Shown here: piece after piece, positions 1 through 8,904 of the stretch
Position numbering within the stretch: position 1 is the stretch's first letter
Layout: each line of letters starts with the position of its first letter
Assembly (NCBI GenBank): GCA_964502465.1
Contig: CAZCWX010000076.1
Coordinates: 30,148-94,147, forward strand
DNA length: 64,000 nt
Source of the DNA: CAZCWX01 sp964502465
Lineage (GTDB): Bacteria > Desulfobacterota > Binatia > Bin18
Direction of reading: 5' to 3'
Program-made: the position numbers and the translations under genes
The notes under the pieces: generated by a model
Database searches by the model: none
Told to the model about the DNA's origin: nothing
What the model saw: the letters and a program-made list of their open reading frames with translations, nothing else

Positions 1-1128
1 CAACTTGCTCACAAAAGTTTTATTCTTGACCGTGCCCGTCGGATCGTTATCAAAGTCGGCAGCAGTGCTCTTTCAAGTACAACAGGGATCAGACGAGAGA
101 GCTTGGATCACCTCACTCGTAACCTTGCCTCACTCCAGCGTGCTGGGAAGGAAGTGGTACTTGTGTCTTCTGGAGCCATTGCTTCAGGCATGAGCAAGTT
201 AGGGATGAAGGAGCGGCCCAAAACCATTCCGGAGAAGCAAGCGGCAGCTGCAGTTGGGCAGATTGCTCTGATGGCACTGTATGAGGAATATTTTTCTTTC
301 TCTGGTGTGCAAGTTGCGCAGATTCTGCTCACGCACGATGATTTGGCAAACCGCCGTCGGTATCTGAATGCGAAGCGTACCATCCTGACCTTGCTTGAGT
401 CTGGCGTGCTCCCGATTGTCAATGAAAATGACACCGTCGCGATCGAGGAAATTCAATTCGGCGACAATGATAATCTGTCAGCTTTAGTCGCGGTCTTAGT
501 TGAGGCTGATCTGTTGGTGATCTTGAGCGACGTAGCAGGGCTCTATGACCGGGACCCACGCGTTCATCCTGAGGCACGTTTAGTTGCTTTGGTCGAGAAG
601 TTCACCGATGAGTTAGCCGCAGGAGTCGGAGGAGGAGGACCACTAGGTCGGGGTGGGATGGCTACGAAGCTTGAAGCGGCGCACAAAGCGGCGGTTTCTG
701 GTATTCCAACCATTATCGCTGATGGGCAACGAGCAGACAGTCTTTCGTTCGTCTTTGATCCAACGAAAGATATTGGTACATTGTTTCTGCCTATGACCGA
801 CCGTATTGCGAGCCGAAAGCACTGGATTGCCTACACCCTGAAACCTGCCGGTGTATTAATTGTCGATGCTGGAGCTCGCGTAGCGATTTGCGAGCGCGGA
901 CGCAGCCTTCTGCCTCCTGGCGTGCGTGAGGTCCGAGGTATATTTGATGAGGGAGAATGTGTAACCTGCCTTGACGACGGTGGACGCGCGTTTGCTCGTG
1001 GACTGGTGAATTATAAATCAGTGGATTTGGAGCGGATCAAAGGTGCTCAGACGAGTCAAATTGAGCGCATTCTCGGCTATAAAGTGAGTGATGAAGTCAT
1101 TCATCGTGATGACCTCGCTTTGTTGTGA
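1..1128 (+). CDS. proB: Glutamate 5-kinase, 5' end cut by window
   Basis: Phosphorylates L-glutamate to gamma-glutamyl phosphate, the first step of proline synthesis. The reading frame is open from base 1, so the true start lies outside the window. Codons 15-22 give the family's N-terminal VIKVGSSAL motif. The amino-acid-kinase domain follows, with FGDNDNLSALVA, and the last ~100 residues (PPGVREVRGIFDEGE onward) form the C-terminal PUA domain. The 375 codons seen are close to the full family length of about 370. The stop overlaps a GTG in the proA frame, and proA's likely ATG starts 17 nt later, so the two genes are translationally close and probably one operon. Confidence 0.96.
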   Translation, partial: QLAHKSFILDRARRIVIKVGSSALSSTTGIRRESLDHLTRNLASLQRAGKEVVLVSSGAIASGMSKLGMKERPKTIPEKQAAAAVGQIALMALYEEYFSFSGVQVAQILLTHDDLANRRRYLNAKRTILTLLESGVLPIVNENDTVAIEEIQFGDNDNLSALVAVLVEADLLVILSDVAGLYDRDPRVHPEARLVALVEKFTDELAAGVGGGGPLGRGGMATKLEAAHKAAVSGIPTIIADGQRADSLSFVFDPTKDIGTLFLPMTDRIASRKHWIAYTLKPAGVLIVDAGARVAICERGRSLLPPGVREVRGIFDEGECVTCLDDGGRAFARGLVNYKSVDLERIKGAQTSQIERILGYKVSDEVIHRDDLALL

Positions 1129-1145
1129 ATGCGGAGGGAGCCCCT

Positions 1146-2402
1146 ATGGATCTTGAGCACAGCATTGTGCAAATGAGCCAGGCGGCAAAAAAAGCTGCCC
1201 GTACTTTAGCCAAAACACCAACATCAGCAAAAAATCAAGCGCTGGGACTAGCTGCGATCCGACTCCGTCAGAACGGCGGAGTACTGCTGGCTGCGAACAA
1301 GGTGGACGTGGAGGCCGGGAAAAAAACCGGTCTTTCCGCGGCAATGCTCGACCGCCTCACATTGACCGAGGCCCGAATCAATGCCATGGCGAAAGGTGTA
1401 GAAATCATTGCTGACCTACCTGATCCTGTTGGCGAAACTATCGCAATGTGGCGTCGACCTAACGGGTTGGAGATCGGCCAGGTTCGCGTGCCGCTCGGGG
1501 TGGTCGGTGTGATATATGAATCACGCCCCAACGTCACTGCCGATGCCGCTGGGCTTTGTCTGAAAGCTGGTAATGCCACGGTCCTCAAAGGAGGGTCTGA
1601 AGCATTCCGTACGAACAGTGCGATCGTCGATGTGCTGACGAGAGCAGTGGTGGAGGCTGGTCTGCCAGAAGCAGCGATGCAATTGGTCCGCTCAACTGAC
1701 CGTCAAGCAGTGGCTTTTTTACTCCAGCAAGACCGCTATATTGACGTGATTATTCCGCGTGGCGGAGAAGAACTCATTCGCGCAGTCAGTGAACGCTCAG
1801 CAATTCCGGTGATTCAGCACTTTTCTGGCATCTGCCACACCTATGTCGATGCAGCGGCCGATTGCGAGAAGGCCGCACGGATCTGCTTGAATGCTAAGGT
1901 CCAACGACCGTGGGTATGCAATGCTATGGAAAATCTTTTGGTGCATGAATCCGTAGCTCCCCGGTTTTTACCCTCGTTTGTCGCGGACCTCGAAAAATCA
2001 GGGGTCGAGGTCCGCGGCTGCGAACGGACGCGCCTCCTGGTGCCGCAGGTCAAGGCAGCAAGTGAGGAAGACTGGCAGACCGAATATCTTGACCTGACCC
2101 TCGCAGTGAAGATCGTGAACTCCCTAAATGAGGCGATTGAGTTCATTCACACAAATGGCTCCGGTCTCGCCGATGCCATTGTGAGTGAAGATTACTCGAA
2201 CGTGCGACGGTTTCTGCATGAGATTGATTCAGCGACAGTGTATGCCAATGCCTCGACGCGTTTCACCGATGGCTACGAGTTCGGCTTTGGGGCCGAGGTT
2301 GGGATCTCGACGAACCGCTTGCATGCTCGCGGCCCGATGGGACTCCGTGAACTGACAACGTACAAGTATATCATTTATGGCAATGGTCAGGTTCGCGAGT
2401 GA
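1146..2402 (+). CDS. proA: Gamma-glutamyl phosphate reductase
   Basis: NADPH-dependent reduction of gamma-glutamyl phosphate to glutamate semialdehyde, the second step of proline synthesis. The 418 residues match the usual ~417. The catalytic cysteine is Cys258 in QRPWVCNAMENLLVH, and IYESRPNVT and the C-terminal TNRLHARGPMGLREL are family signatures. An in-frame GTG exists at 1125, but ATG 1146 is preceded by GGAGGGAG at 1133-1140, so I take the ATG. It lies directly behind proB, the usual proBA arrangement. Confidence 0.97.
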   Translation: MDLEHSIVQMSQAAKKAARTLAKTPTSAKNQALGLAAIRLRQNGGVLLAANKVDVEAGKKTGLSAAMLDRLTLTEARINAMAKGVEIIADLPDPVGETIAMWRRPNGLEIGQVRVPLGVVGVIYESRPNVTADAAGLCLKAGNATVLKGGSEAFRTNSAIVDVLTRAVVEAGLPEAAMQLVRSTDRQAVAFLLQQDRYIDVIIPRGGEELIRAVSERSAIPVIQHFSGICHTYVDAAADCEKAARICLNAKVQRPWVCNAMENLLVHESVAPRFLPSFVADLEKSGVEVRGCERTRLLVPQVKAASEEDWQTEYLDLTLAVKIVNSLNEAIEFIHTNGSGLADAIVSEDYSNVRRFLHEIDSATVYANASTRFTDGYEFGFGAEVGISTNRLHARGPMGLRELTTYKYIIYGNGQVRE

Positions 2403-2555
2403 AACGATTGGCACGAAGACTGGGAAGACGTAATAGAAGACGGACAGAGAAGAAATAAAAAGGAGTCACGCAGGAGCGTTGTCACGATCCTAGAACATCC
2501 GAACTGAATATGGCTGCAGGAAATGACGCGAGAGCTGAACACGAGAAACCGACAG

Positions 2556-3215
2556 ATGAGGATAGGACTATTCGGCGGGACTTTTGATCCTATCCATTTG
2601 GGACATTTACGCAGTGCCGAGGTGACTCGCGAGGCGTTCACCCTTGAGAGGGTCTATTTCATTCCTGCAGCTCGCCCTCCTCACAAAAGAGGAGAAGATC
2701 TTGCTCCGGCCTATCATAGGCTCAAGATGGTTGAATTGGCTGTGACCGACAATCCCTTCTTCTCTGTGTCAGCAGTAGAAGTGGAACGAGAGGGGAAATC
2801 GTATTCGATTGATACGATCCGCCATTTCCTCGATATCCTTCAGCCTTCCGCGTTGTTTTTCATCCTTGGTGTGGATGCCTTTTGTGAGATGCATACGTGG
2901 AAAGAATACGAGGCCATACCAGAGCTCTGTAACCTGATTGTCACCTCGCGCCCGGGGATACCCATGCCTCCGTCAGGGGTCTTGCTCCCTGTTGCTCTGC
3001 GGTCAGCGTTTTGGTACGATCCGGTCAGCAAAATGCACCGACATAGATCAGGTCACACTGTAGTGTCGTATGAGATCGAAGGCCTTCATATTTCTGCTTC
3101 TGCCATCCGAGAAAAAGCCCGCCGCGGAAAGTCCATCCGTTATTTGATCCCTGCACCAGTCGCATGCTATATGAAAGAGCATTCGCTTTATAAACCAAGG
3201 GTTTCATTGCGTTGA
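2556..3215 (+). CDS. nadD: Nicotinate-nucleotide adenylyltransferase
   Basis: Adenylates nicotinate mononucleotide to deamido-NAD in NAD synthesis. The protein opens with the nucleotidyltransferase motif RIGLFGGTFDPIHLGH and carries the second active-site segment ISASAIREKARRG near the C-terminus. The chosen start gives the normal family N-terminus; an ATG at 2523 would add 11 hydrophilic residues and neither start has a strong ribosome binding site. The TGA overlaps the TTG start of rsfS by 4 nt, the widespread nadD-rsfS coupling. Confidence 0.93.
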   Translation: MRIGLFGGTFDPIHLGHLRSAEVTREAFTLERVYFIPAARPPHKRGEDLAPAYHRLKMVELAVTDNPFFSVSAVEVEREGKSYSIDTIRHFLDILQPSALFFILGVDAFCEMHTWKEYEAIPELCNLIVTSRPGIPMPPSGVLLPVALRSAFWYDPVSKMHRHRSGHTVVSYEIEGLHISASAIREKARRGKSIRYLIPAPVACYMKEHSLYKPRVSLR

Positions 3216-3607
3216 AATCGAACGACAGTTGGGAAAGGGTTCTCCGGTGTGCTCAATCCGCTCTTGATAAGAAGGCGTACGACCTTGTTATCCTTGATGT
3301 CGCGAAGCTCACCTCAGTTGCTGATTATTTTTTGATTTGCACTGGTCGCTCAGACATCCAAGTCCAAACGATTTGTCGCCACATTGAGGAATCTCTGGTG
3401 AAGACTGGTGTGAAGCCTCTGGCGGTTGAAGGATTTACCCACGGGCAATGGGTGTTGATGGATTTGGGCGATATCGTGATCCATATTTTTTACGAGACTG
3501 TGCGGGATTTTTACAATCTCGAAGGTTTATGGGTTCAAGCCCCGAAACGGACTCTCCCTGAACCGTATCACTCCCAGGCCCAACAGCTGAGAATTGCGAC
3601 TGCCTAG
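3212..3607 (+). CDS. rsfS: Ribosomal silencing factor RsfS
   Basis: RsfS/Iojap binds ribosomal protein uL14 and blocks subunit joining under starvation. This is family knowledge. The 131 residues contain the family core TSVADYFLICTGRSD, EGFTHGQWVLMDLGDIVIHIF and YNLEGLW. Translation appears to begin at TTG 3212 inside the nadD stop (TTGA overlap), which implies coupled translation. The C-terminal ~20 residues (APKRTLPEPYHSQAQ onward) are a lineage-specific tail. Confidence 0.94.
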   Translation: MKSNDSWERVLRCAQSALDKKAYDLVILDVAKLTSVADYFLICTGRSDIQVQTICRHIEESLVKTGVKPLAVEGFTHGQWVLMDLGDIVIHIFYETVRDFYNLEGLWVQAPKRTLPEPYHSQAQQLRIATA

Positions 3608-3853
3608 GACAGAAAGTCCTTTCATCCCCTGCTCCCTATCTTTTCTTCCGTCAATCTTTCGCTCTATACTGAAAGAAAGAAATCAAGCGAGCGAGATGAG
3701 TGGTACGTCTGCATCAAGATCTCTCGTCAGAAAAGTCTAGGCGATGACCTGCTCGTTGAAAATCTGGACTTTTCATTCACGCAGGCGAAGGAGGAAGAGT
3801 GACTCGCGCAGCCTTCTTCTTGCAGAGAGACTTGGCTCGAGAGGAGAGTACTT

Positions 3854-4051
3854 ATGCGCAATAAAGAATGGCCTCAGTGCCAGCGCTGCCGTAAGGGTGT
3901 CCTCTTGCCCTTGTCTGATTATGGACCGCAAGGGAATGATATTCCTTTTAAGATTTGGGTCTGCCATAATCCAACCTGTGGATTCTCGTTGCGAATCGAT
4001 AAAGGGCAGGTGAGCTTTGGCCGGCCAATCCGTCTCAGATCTGATTCATGA
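3854..4051 (+). CDS. Small zinc-ribbon protein
   Basis: A 65-residue protein with four cysteines in a zinc-ribbon layout: CQRC at residues 9-12 and CHNPTC near residues 37-42, separated by a hydrophobic strand-rich spacer. This resembles the zinc fingers at topoisomerase C-termini, but the rest of such a protein is absent. GAGGAGA lies just upstream of ATG 3854. It follows rsfS after a 246-nt gap in which I see no gene. Function unknown; nucleic-acid or protein binding would be a guess. Confidence 0.7.
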   Translation: MRNKEWPQCQRCRKGVLLPLSDYGPQGNDIPFKIWVCHNPTCGFSLRIDKGQVSFGRPIRLRSDS

Positions 4052-4126
4052 GAGACTCGAAAGCGACAAAGCTTGAGTAGGATTTTCAGAAATGCCCTGC
4101 TTTGTCTTTGTCACATCGTGTGTGAC

Positions 4127-5413
4127 TCACGTCTTCCGAGCGCCTCTGAACAGCCGTGTATCTCTTTGTCCTTTGTCAGACCGTGTTCCCTTGTCCCTCC
4201 GAGTTTCCTTGCTTTTTGCTTGCGCATGAGGCCGCGATTGAGGTTTGGTGGTCGCAAACAGATACTGGTGCAGAGTGAGTAACCCACCGAGGTCGGCGGG
4301 AAAGGCAGGAAGTATCGGTACTTGGGTAAACGAGGTCTCCGTAGGGAGCGCCCGACGAAAATGTGCGAGTCGCTTTTCCTCTCCGCGCACCAAGGTTTGG
4401 TAAGCGAGAAAATTTTTAGTTAGCCACTGTATCTGCTCGTGATTTTTTGACCTCATATGCAAGATTGTCCGCAGTCGTGCGGCTAACGTTCCTGCATCCT
4501 CGTCCCATGAAGGTTCCGTTCGCCATTCCTCTTGTACTCCGTTCACGACCACACCTTCCAACGGAGCTTTGAGGCGATGCAAGTCTGTGAGGAATGCTGC
4601 TGTTTCGGCCAGTACCTCCTCTTCTGGGCGGGTAATCAGGACAAAAGCTGTTTCTTTACTCGTTAATAATTGATTGACTCGCGTCAGTCGGTGCCCAAAG
4701 TCCGCAAGCATTTGCTGCATCGCTGTGAAGAATTCCGAGATGTCGCCCAAGGCTGAAACACCTGTTGCCGCTTCGATCTTGCGTAACAGAAAAGCGGCAG
4801 TACGGTTCACCGCAGAAAAAGCTACCCAACCGGTTGTCACTGAGGGTTGAATAAACCATTTGCTGACCTGACTATTGAGAAAGCGCTGCACTCGTTGCGG
4901 GGCTTCGAGAAAATCAAGGGCCTGCTTTGTCGGTGGGGTATCGACGACAATCAGATCGTAGATGTCCCGTTGCACTAGTGTGGCAAGAGTATCAAGAGCC
5001 ATATACTCGTGTGAACCAGCAAAGGTCCGAGACAATCCCAGGTAAAAACGGTTTGCTAAAATGCGGTTATGGATCTCCGGTGTTGGTGCGTATCGTCCGA
5101 CGACTGCATCCCAGGCTCTTTGCTGATCAACAAGCATCGCGGTGAGGGTCCCAGATGGTGAGAGACCATAAGGAGCGAAAGCCTCTGGGGGCAGTGGATG
5201 TTCTTGTTGTCTCGTTTCTTCGAGTCCCAGGCACGTCGCTAATCGTTTAGCCGGGTCAATAGTAAGCACGGCTGTGCGTTGACCGTGCAGTGCCCCCCAA
5301 AGTGCGAGCGCAGCCGCAACCGTCGTTTTTCCTACACCACCACTGCCCACACAGACAACGATGCGATGGCAAGACACCAGAGAGGTGAGGTCAGGCGGGG
5401 TACGTCTGTTCAT
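4127..5413 (-). CDS. ArsA/Get3-like ATPase, second of a pair
   Basis: Deviant Walker-A P-loop NTPase of the ArsA/Get3 class. The P-loop is GSGGVGKTT, followed by the ArsA signature TIDPAKRLA and a switch segment VVDTPPTKQALDFL. ATG 5413 gives about 428 residues; a longer frame to 5473 would run well into the upstream gene. The start overlaps the end of the partner ATPase by 23 nt, so the two are co-translated. Paired single-domain ArsA-like ATPases occur in several phyla, for example the mycobacterial Rv3679-Rv3680 pair. There is no ArsB or ArsD neighbour, so arsenite export is not implied. Confidence 0.85.
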   Translation of the reverse strand: MNRRTPPDLTSLVSCHRIVVCVGSGGVGKTTVAAALALWGALHGQRTAVLTIDPAKRLATCLGLEETRQQEHPLPPEAFAPYGLSPSGTLTAMLVDQQRAWDAVVGRYAPTPEIHNRILANRFYLGLSRTFAGSHEYMALDTLATLVQRDIYDLIVVDTPPTKQALDFLEAPQRVQRFLNSQVSKWFIQPSVTTGWVAFSAVNRTAAFLLRKIEAATGVSALGDISEFFTAMQQMLADFGHRLTRVNQLLTSKETAFVLITRPEEEVLAETAAFLTDLHRLKAPLEGVVVNGVQEEWRTEPSWDEDAGTLAARLRTILHMRSKNHEQIQWLTKNFLAYQTLVRGEEKRLAHFRRALPTETSFTQVPILPAFPADLGGLLTLHQYLFATTKPQSRPHAQAKSKETRRDKGTRSDKGQRDTRLFRGARKT

Positions 5414-6395
5414 CTGACTGTTCCAGCATATAGGAGAGTTGCTCCACTTGAGGAAGGCCAAATTCCTCAGCAAAATAGAATGGTACGTATACGGTCGGCA
5501 CCGATAGTGTCTTAAGGCGATGGAGATAGGGAGCCTGAACTTCTTTCAAGGTCGTTTCTGTTTGCGCATGTCTGAGGACGTGCTTGGCAAGCTGGCGATC
5601 CCGCGATCGAACAGACGCACCTATACGAATCCGCGCTAAGGCAGTGGAGGAAAGAGGGGTATGACGAACACGGTTGACGAATAACCGCCCGACAGGCAGG
5701 CCTAGATCAGTCCTGAGCTGGTGATACGCTTCGAGAGTTTCGCTCACTGCAAGTTCTTCTGGGACAGTCACCAGATTCATTACCGTCTTGCTGGGGTCGC
5801 TAAAGAGCGCCATAATGCGTTCAGCCTCACGGTGGACCATGCCGCTCCCAAAAGTATCGCGGGCTGCCCGAGGCATGCGCAGATATTGAAGACTGTGGCC
5901 AGTTGCTGGCATATCAACAATAAGGAGGTCCCAACGTGGCTGTAGGGTATCTTTCTCGTGTTTGCGCTCCTCGTACCAGATTTTTCCCATCGACAGTAAT
6001 TCCCTGAGTCCTGGCGCTGCCGCCACAAAATACTGGTAGAGTCGGCTCTCAAGAATCATACGCAATAAGCGTTTGACTGGAAAAATAAGGCGCAGGTATT
6101 CTTCTAGGGCTGTTTGTCCGCTGACTGACAAAACAAAAAGTGTAGGAAAGACTGACTGCGGGTCGTCAGAGGGCTCACGGCGGACAGGCACGCCTAGCAA
6201 CCGGGCGGCGCGCGTATTGCCCTCAAGTTCGATCAGGAGCGTTTTTTTTCCTTGTCGCGAGGCTGCTAAAGCAAGGGCAGTGGCAAGGATGGTCTTTCCT
6301 ACTCCACCTTTGCCAACGAGGAAGAGCACACGTTTGGTGAACAATGTGTGAAGAGAAGAAATTGAGCAGCGACGATGGGGCTGCACCTCTACCAC
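5391..6395 (-). CDS. ArsA/Get3-like ATPase, first of a pair
   Basis: ArsA-like ATPase with P-loop LVGKGGVGKTILATALAL and a switch motif VDMPATGHSLQYLRMP. After the P-loop it has IELEGNTRAARLLG in place of the DPA motif of its partner, the kind of asymmetry seen in such pairs. The start is uncertain. GTG 6395 is my choice, GTG 6386 and TTG 6344 are alternatives, and the frame stays open into fabH as far as 6434. It overlaps the fabH stop upstream and the partner ATPase downstream, so fabF, fabH and both ATPases probably form one transcript. Confidence 0.82.
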   Translation of the reverse strand: MVEVQPHRRCSISSLHTLFTKRVLFLVGKGGVGKTILATALALAASRQGKKTLLIELEGNTRAARLLGVPVRREPSDDPQSVFPTLFVLSVSGQTALEEYLRLIFPVKRLLRMILESRLYQYFVAAAPGLRELLSMGKIWYEERKHEKDTLQPRWDLLIVDMPATGHSLQYLRMPRAARDTFGSGMVHREAERIMALFSDPSKTVMNLVTVPEELAVSETLEAYHQLRTDLGLPVGRLFVNRVRHTPLSSTALARIRIGASVRSRDRQLAKHVLRHAQTETTLKEVQAPYLHRLKTLSVPTVYVPFYFAEEFGLPQVEQLSYMLEQSDEQTYPA

Positions 6396-7363
6396 CGCAC
6401 TACCGCAGCTCCCCAGGTCAGACCACCCCCACAAGCGTTTAACACAATAATGTCGTTTTCATGAATCTTGCCGTCACGCACGGCTTCATCCAAGGCGATA
6501 GGGATAGAAGCTGCTGAGGTATTCCCAAACTGCTGTACGTTGCAATACACCTTCTCCATGCCCAGGTGTAACCGATCAGCCACCGCTTGGATGATACGAA
6601 GATTTGCTTGATGAGGAATCATAAGGTGAACATCAGCAGGGGAAAGTCCGACCCGCTCTAAGGCTCTGCATGCAACATCGGAGAGGGCACGGACTGCCAC
6701 TTTGAACAATTCCGGACCTTTCATTTGGATACCCCATTCTTTTGGATGGAATCCTTCTTGGTCCACAGCTTGACGTTGCCCTGTGCGGACGTACAACAAT
6801 TGCCACAGTGCGCCGTTCGATTCGACTACCGTGCTCAGGAGGCCTCTTTCACCGGGTTGGTTGTCCAGCACGACCGCGCCAGCACCGTCGCCAAAGAGTA
6901 CACACGTCGTACGATCTTGCCAGTTGACCATCGTGCTCAGTGCATCGGCGCCGACCAAGAGCAGGCGTCCATACTCGCCACTTTTCATGTAGCTGTGCAC
7001 AATGGACATGCCATAAACGAACCCCGCGCAGGCCGCATTCACATCAAATGCTGGGATATTCTCTACCCCCAGACGAGCTTGCAGCAAACAGGCTGTCGAA
7101 GGGAAAGCGTAGTCCCCAGATACAGTAGCGACGACAATGGCTTGTAAATCCTGCGCACTCAAGCCAGCTGTATCTAAGGCTTGTTGACTCGCGACGTGCA
7201 TCAGGTCCAAGATATCTTCCCCATGCTTCATCACCCGCCGTTCGTGGATTCCAGTCCGGGCGACAATCCAGTCGTGGTTGGTATTTACCAACTTTTCCAG
7301 CTCCGCGTTGGTCAGACGAGTTGCAGGAATGGCGGAGCCAGTGCCGATAATACGTGCGCCCAT
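6389..7363 (-). CDS. fabH: 3-oxoacyl-ACP synthase III
   Basis: Condenses acetyl-CoA with malonyl-ACP to start fatty-acid synthesis. Catalytic residues of the family are visible: Cys112 in VNAACAGF, His251 in MIPHQANLRI and Asn281 in FGNTSAASIPIAL, with the C-terminal GGGLTWGAAVV. ATG 7363 has GAAAGGG about 8 nt upstream; a TTG two codons earlier is also possible. About 324 residues, the normal length. It follows fabF by 42 nt on the same strand. Confidence 0.96.
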   Translation of the reverse strand: MGARIIGTGSAIPATRLTNAELEKLVNTNHDWIVARTGIHERRVMKHGEDILDLMHVASQQALDTAGLSAQDLQAIVVATVSGDYAFPSTACLLQARLGVENIPAFDVNAACAGFVYGMSIVHSYMKSGEYGRLLLVGADALSTMVNWQDRTTCVLFGDGAGAVVLDNQPGERGLLSTVVESNGALWQLLYVRTGQRQAVDQEGFHPKEWGIQMKGPELFKVAVRALSDVACRALERVGLSPADVHLMIPHQANLRIIQAVADRLHLGMEKVYCNVQQFGNTSAASIPIALDEAVRDGKIHENDIIVLNACGGGLTWGAAVVRW

Positions 7364-7405
7364 GCACAAACCCTTTCTCTGTGTTGAAGTGGACTGCTGC
7401 GGGCT

Positions 7406-8656
7406 CTATTCGACCCACTTGCGAAACACTAAGCAGGCGTTAGTGCCGCCGAAACCAAACGAGTTGGATAAGGCAACACGAATAGAAGCTCGGCGAGCGA
7501 CGTTCGGTACATAGTCCAGGTCACAGGCTGGATCTGGCTCTTCATAGTTGATCGTTGGGGGAAGACACTCATGATAGAGGGCAAGGGCTGAGTAGACTGC
7601 TTCTACCCCCCCAGCGGCGCCAAGCAGGTGACCGGTCATGGATTTGGTTGAGCTCACGGCTAAGCGTCCAGCATGCTCTCCAAACACGCATTTGATCGCG
7701 TGAGTTTCGGTCGCATCATTGTAAGGAGTCGAGGTGCCATGGGCATTAATGTAATCCACCTCAGTCGGATGAACGCCGCCACTCCGGAGAGCCATCCGCA
7801 TACACCGCACGGCGCCTTCTCCATCTGGGGAGGGCGCGGTAATGTGGTATGCATCGCCGTTGGCACCATACCCGATCACCTCAGCATAAATCCTGGCTCC
7901 ACGGCTCTTGGCATGCTGCAATTCTTCAAGCACAATGATCCCCGCACCTTCAGCCATGACGAACCCATCACGGTTCCGGTCAAACGGACGGCTGGCTTTT
8001 TCGGGCTCCTCATTATGCGATGATACTGCCTTCATAGCAATGAACCCCCCCAACCCCAATGGAGTCAACGCGGCCTCCGCACCGCCTGCGATCATAGCGT
8101 CCTGCTCGCCGAGCCGGACAAGGCGAAATGCCTCTCCAATAGCATGTGCCCCTGAGGAGCATGCACTCGTCGGCGTGTAATTAATCCCTTTTGCTCCGTA
8201 GTGGATGGCGATCTGCCCAGGCGCAAGGTTGGCAATGAGCTTCGGAATAAAAAATGGCGAAACTTTTTTCAGTCGGGTCTCTAGAAACAATTTGTGATAT
8301 TCTTCAATGCTTGACAGGCCGCCAATCCCCACACCCACGATGACTCCGACCATATCCTCATTGTCTGGCGTAATCGGGAGGCGTGCTTCATCCATCGCCA
8401 TCCGTGCAGCAGCTACGGCATATTGGATGAAGGGATCCATCTTCTTGATCTCTTTTTTCTCAATAAAGTCCTCTGGATGAAAGTCTTTCACCTCGCCAGC
8501 AATACGGGTGGGGAAATCGGATACATCAAAGCGGGAGATGGGGCTAATGCCGGAACGGCCCTCTAGCAGGGCATGCCAGTTTGTCTCCACCCCAATACCA
8601 AGAGGGGTCACCAGCCCCATGCCGGTGATCACGACACGGCGGCGCTCGTCTTTCAT
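7406..8656 (-). CDS. fabF: 3-oxoacyl-ACP synthase II
   Basis: Elongating beta-ketoacyl-ACP synthase. The Cys-His-His triad is visible in SACSSGAHAIGEA, NAHGTSTPYNDATE and TKSMTGHLLGAAGG. The 416 residues match the family. AGGAGGAAT directly precedes ATG 8656. It is the first gene of a minus-strand run with fabH and the two ArsA-like ATPases. acpP, fabD and fabG, which often accompany fabF and fabH, are not adjacent here. Confidence 0.97.
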   Translation of the reverse strand: MKDERRRVVITGMGLVTPLGIGVETNWHALLEGRSGISPISRFDVSDFPTRIAGEVKDFHPEDFIEKKEIKKMDPFIQYAVAAARMAMDEARLPITPDNEDMVGVIVGVGIGGLSSIEEYHKLFLETRLKKVSPFFIPKLIANLAPGQIAIHYGAKGINYTPTSACSSGAHAIGEAFRLVRLGEQDAMIAGGAEAALTPLGLGGFIAMKAVSSHNEEPEKASRPFDRNRDGFVMAEGAGIIVLEELQHAKSRGARIYAEVIGYGANGDAYHITAPSPDGEGAVRCMRMALRSGGVHPTEVDYINAHGTSTPYNDATETHAIKCVFGEHAGRLAVSSTKSMTGHLLGAAGGVEAVYSALALYHECLPPTINYEEPDPACDLDYVPNVARRASIRVALSNSFGFGGTNACLVFRKWVE

Positions 8657-8904
8657 ATTCCTCCTGTCCTTGTCTGCCTGTCGCTCAAGGAATTTGTGTA
8701 TCTTAATGACTCTATTTCTTAACTGTCAACCACCGTTTTTACGTGGGTAGGACCGCTCTCTTCCTGTATCCAACCCACCACAATCCGAGATACGCGAGCG
8801 CTCTTACCGTGCCTAGCGCAAAGAAAGACGGCAATCCTGCTATACTTGTTTCTCATTGAGGGGCACGTTGACCGCCTCTGGAAAATGCTCTAGCGTTGCG
8901 GAGC

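Noticed and set aside
3606..3630. Small hairpin after rsfS as terminator
   Set aside because: Only a 5-bp stem and three T residues; too weak.
4127..6395. Arsenite efflux system
   Set aside because: The two ATPases are ArsA-like in fold but no arsB, arsD or arsR is near; arsC at 40.5 kb is unlinked.
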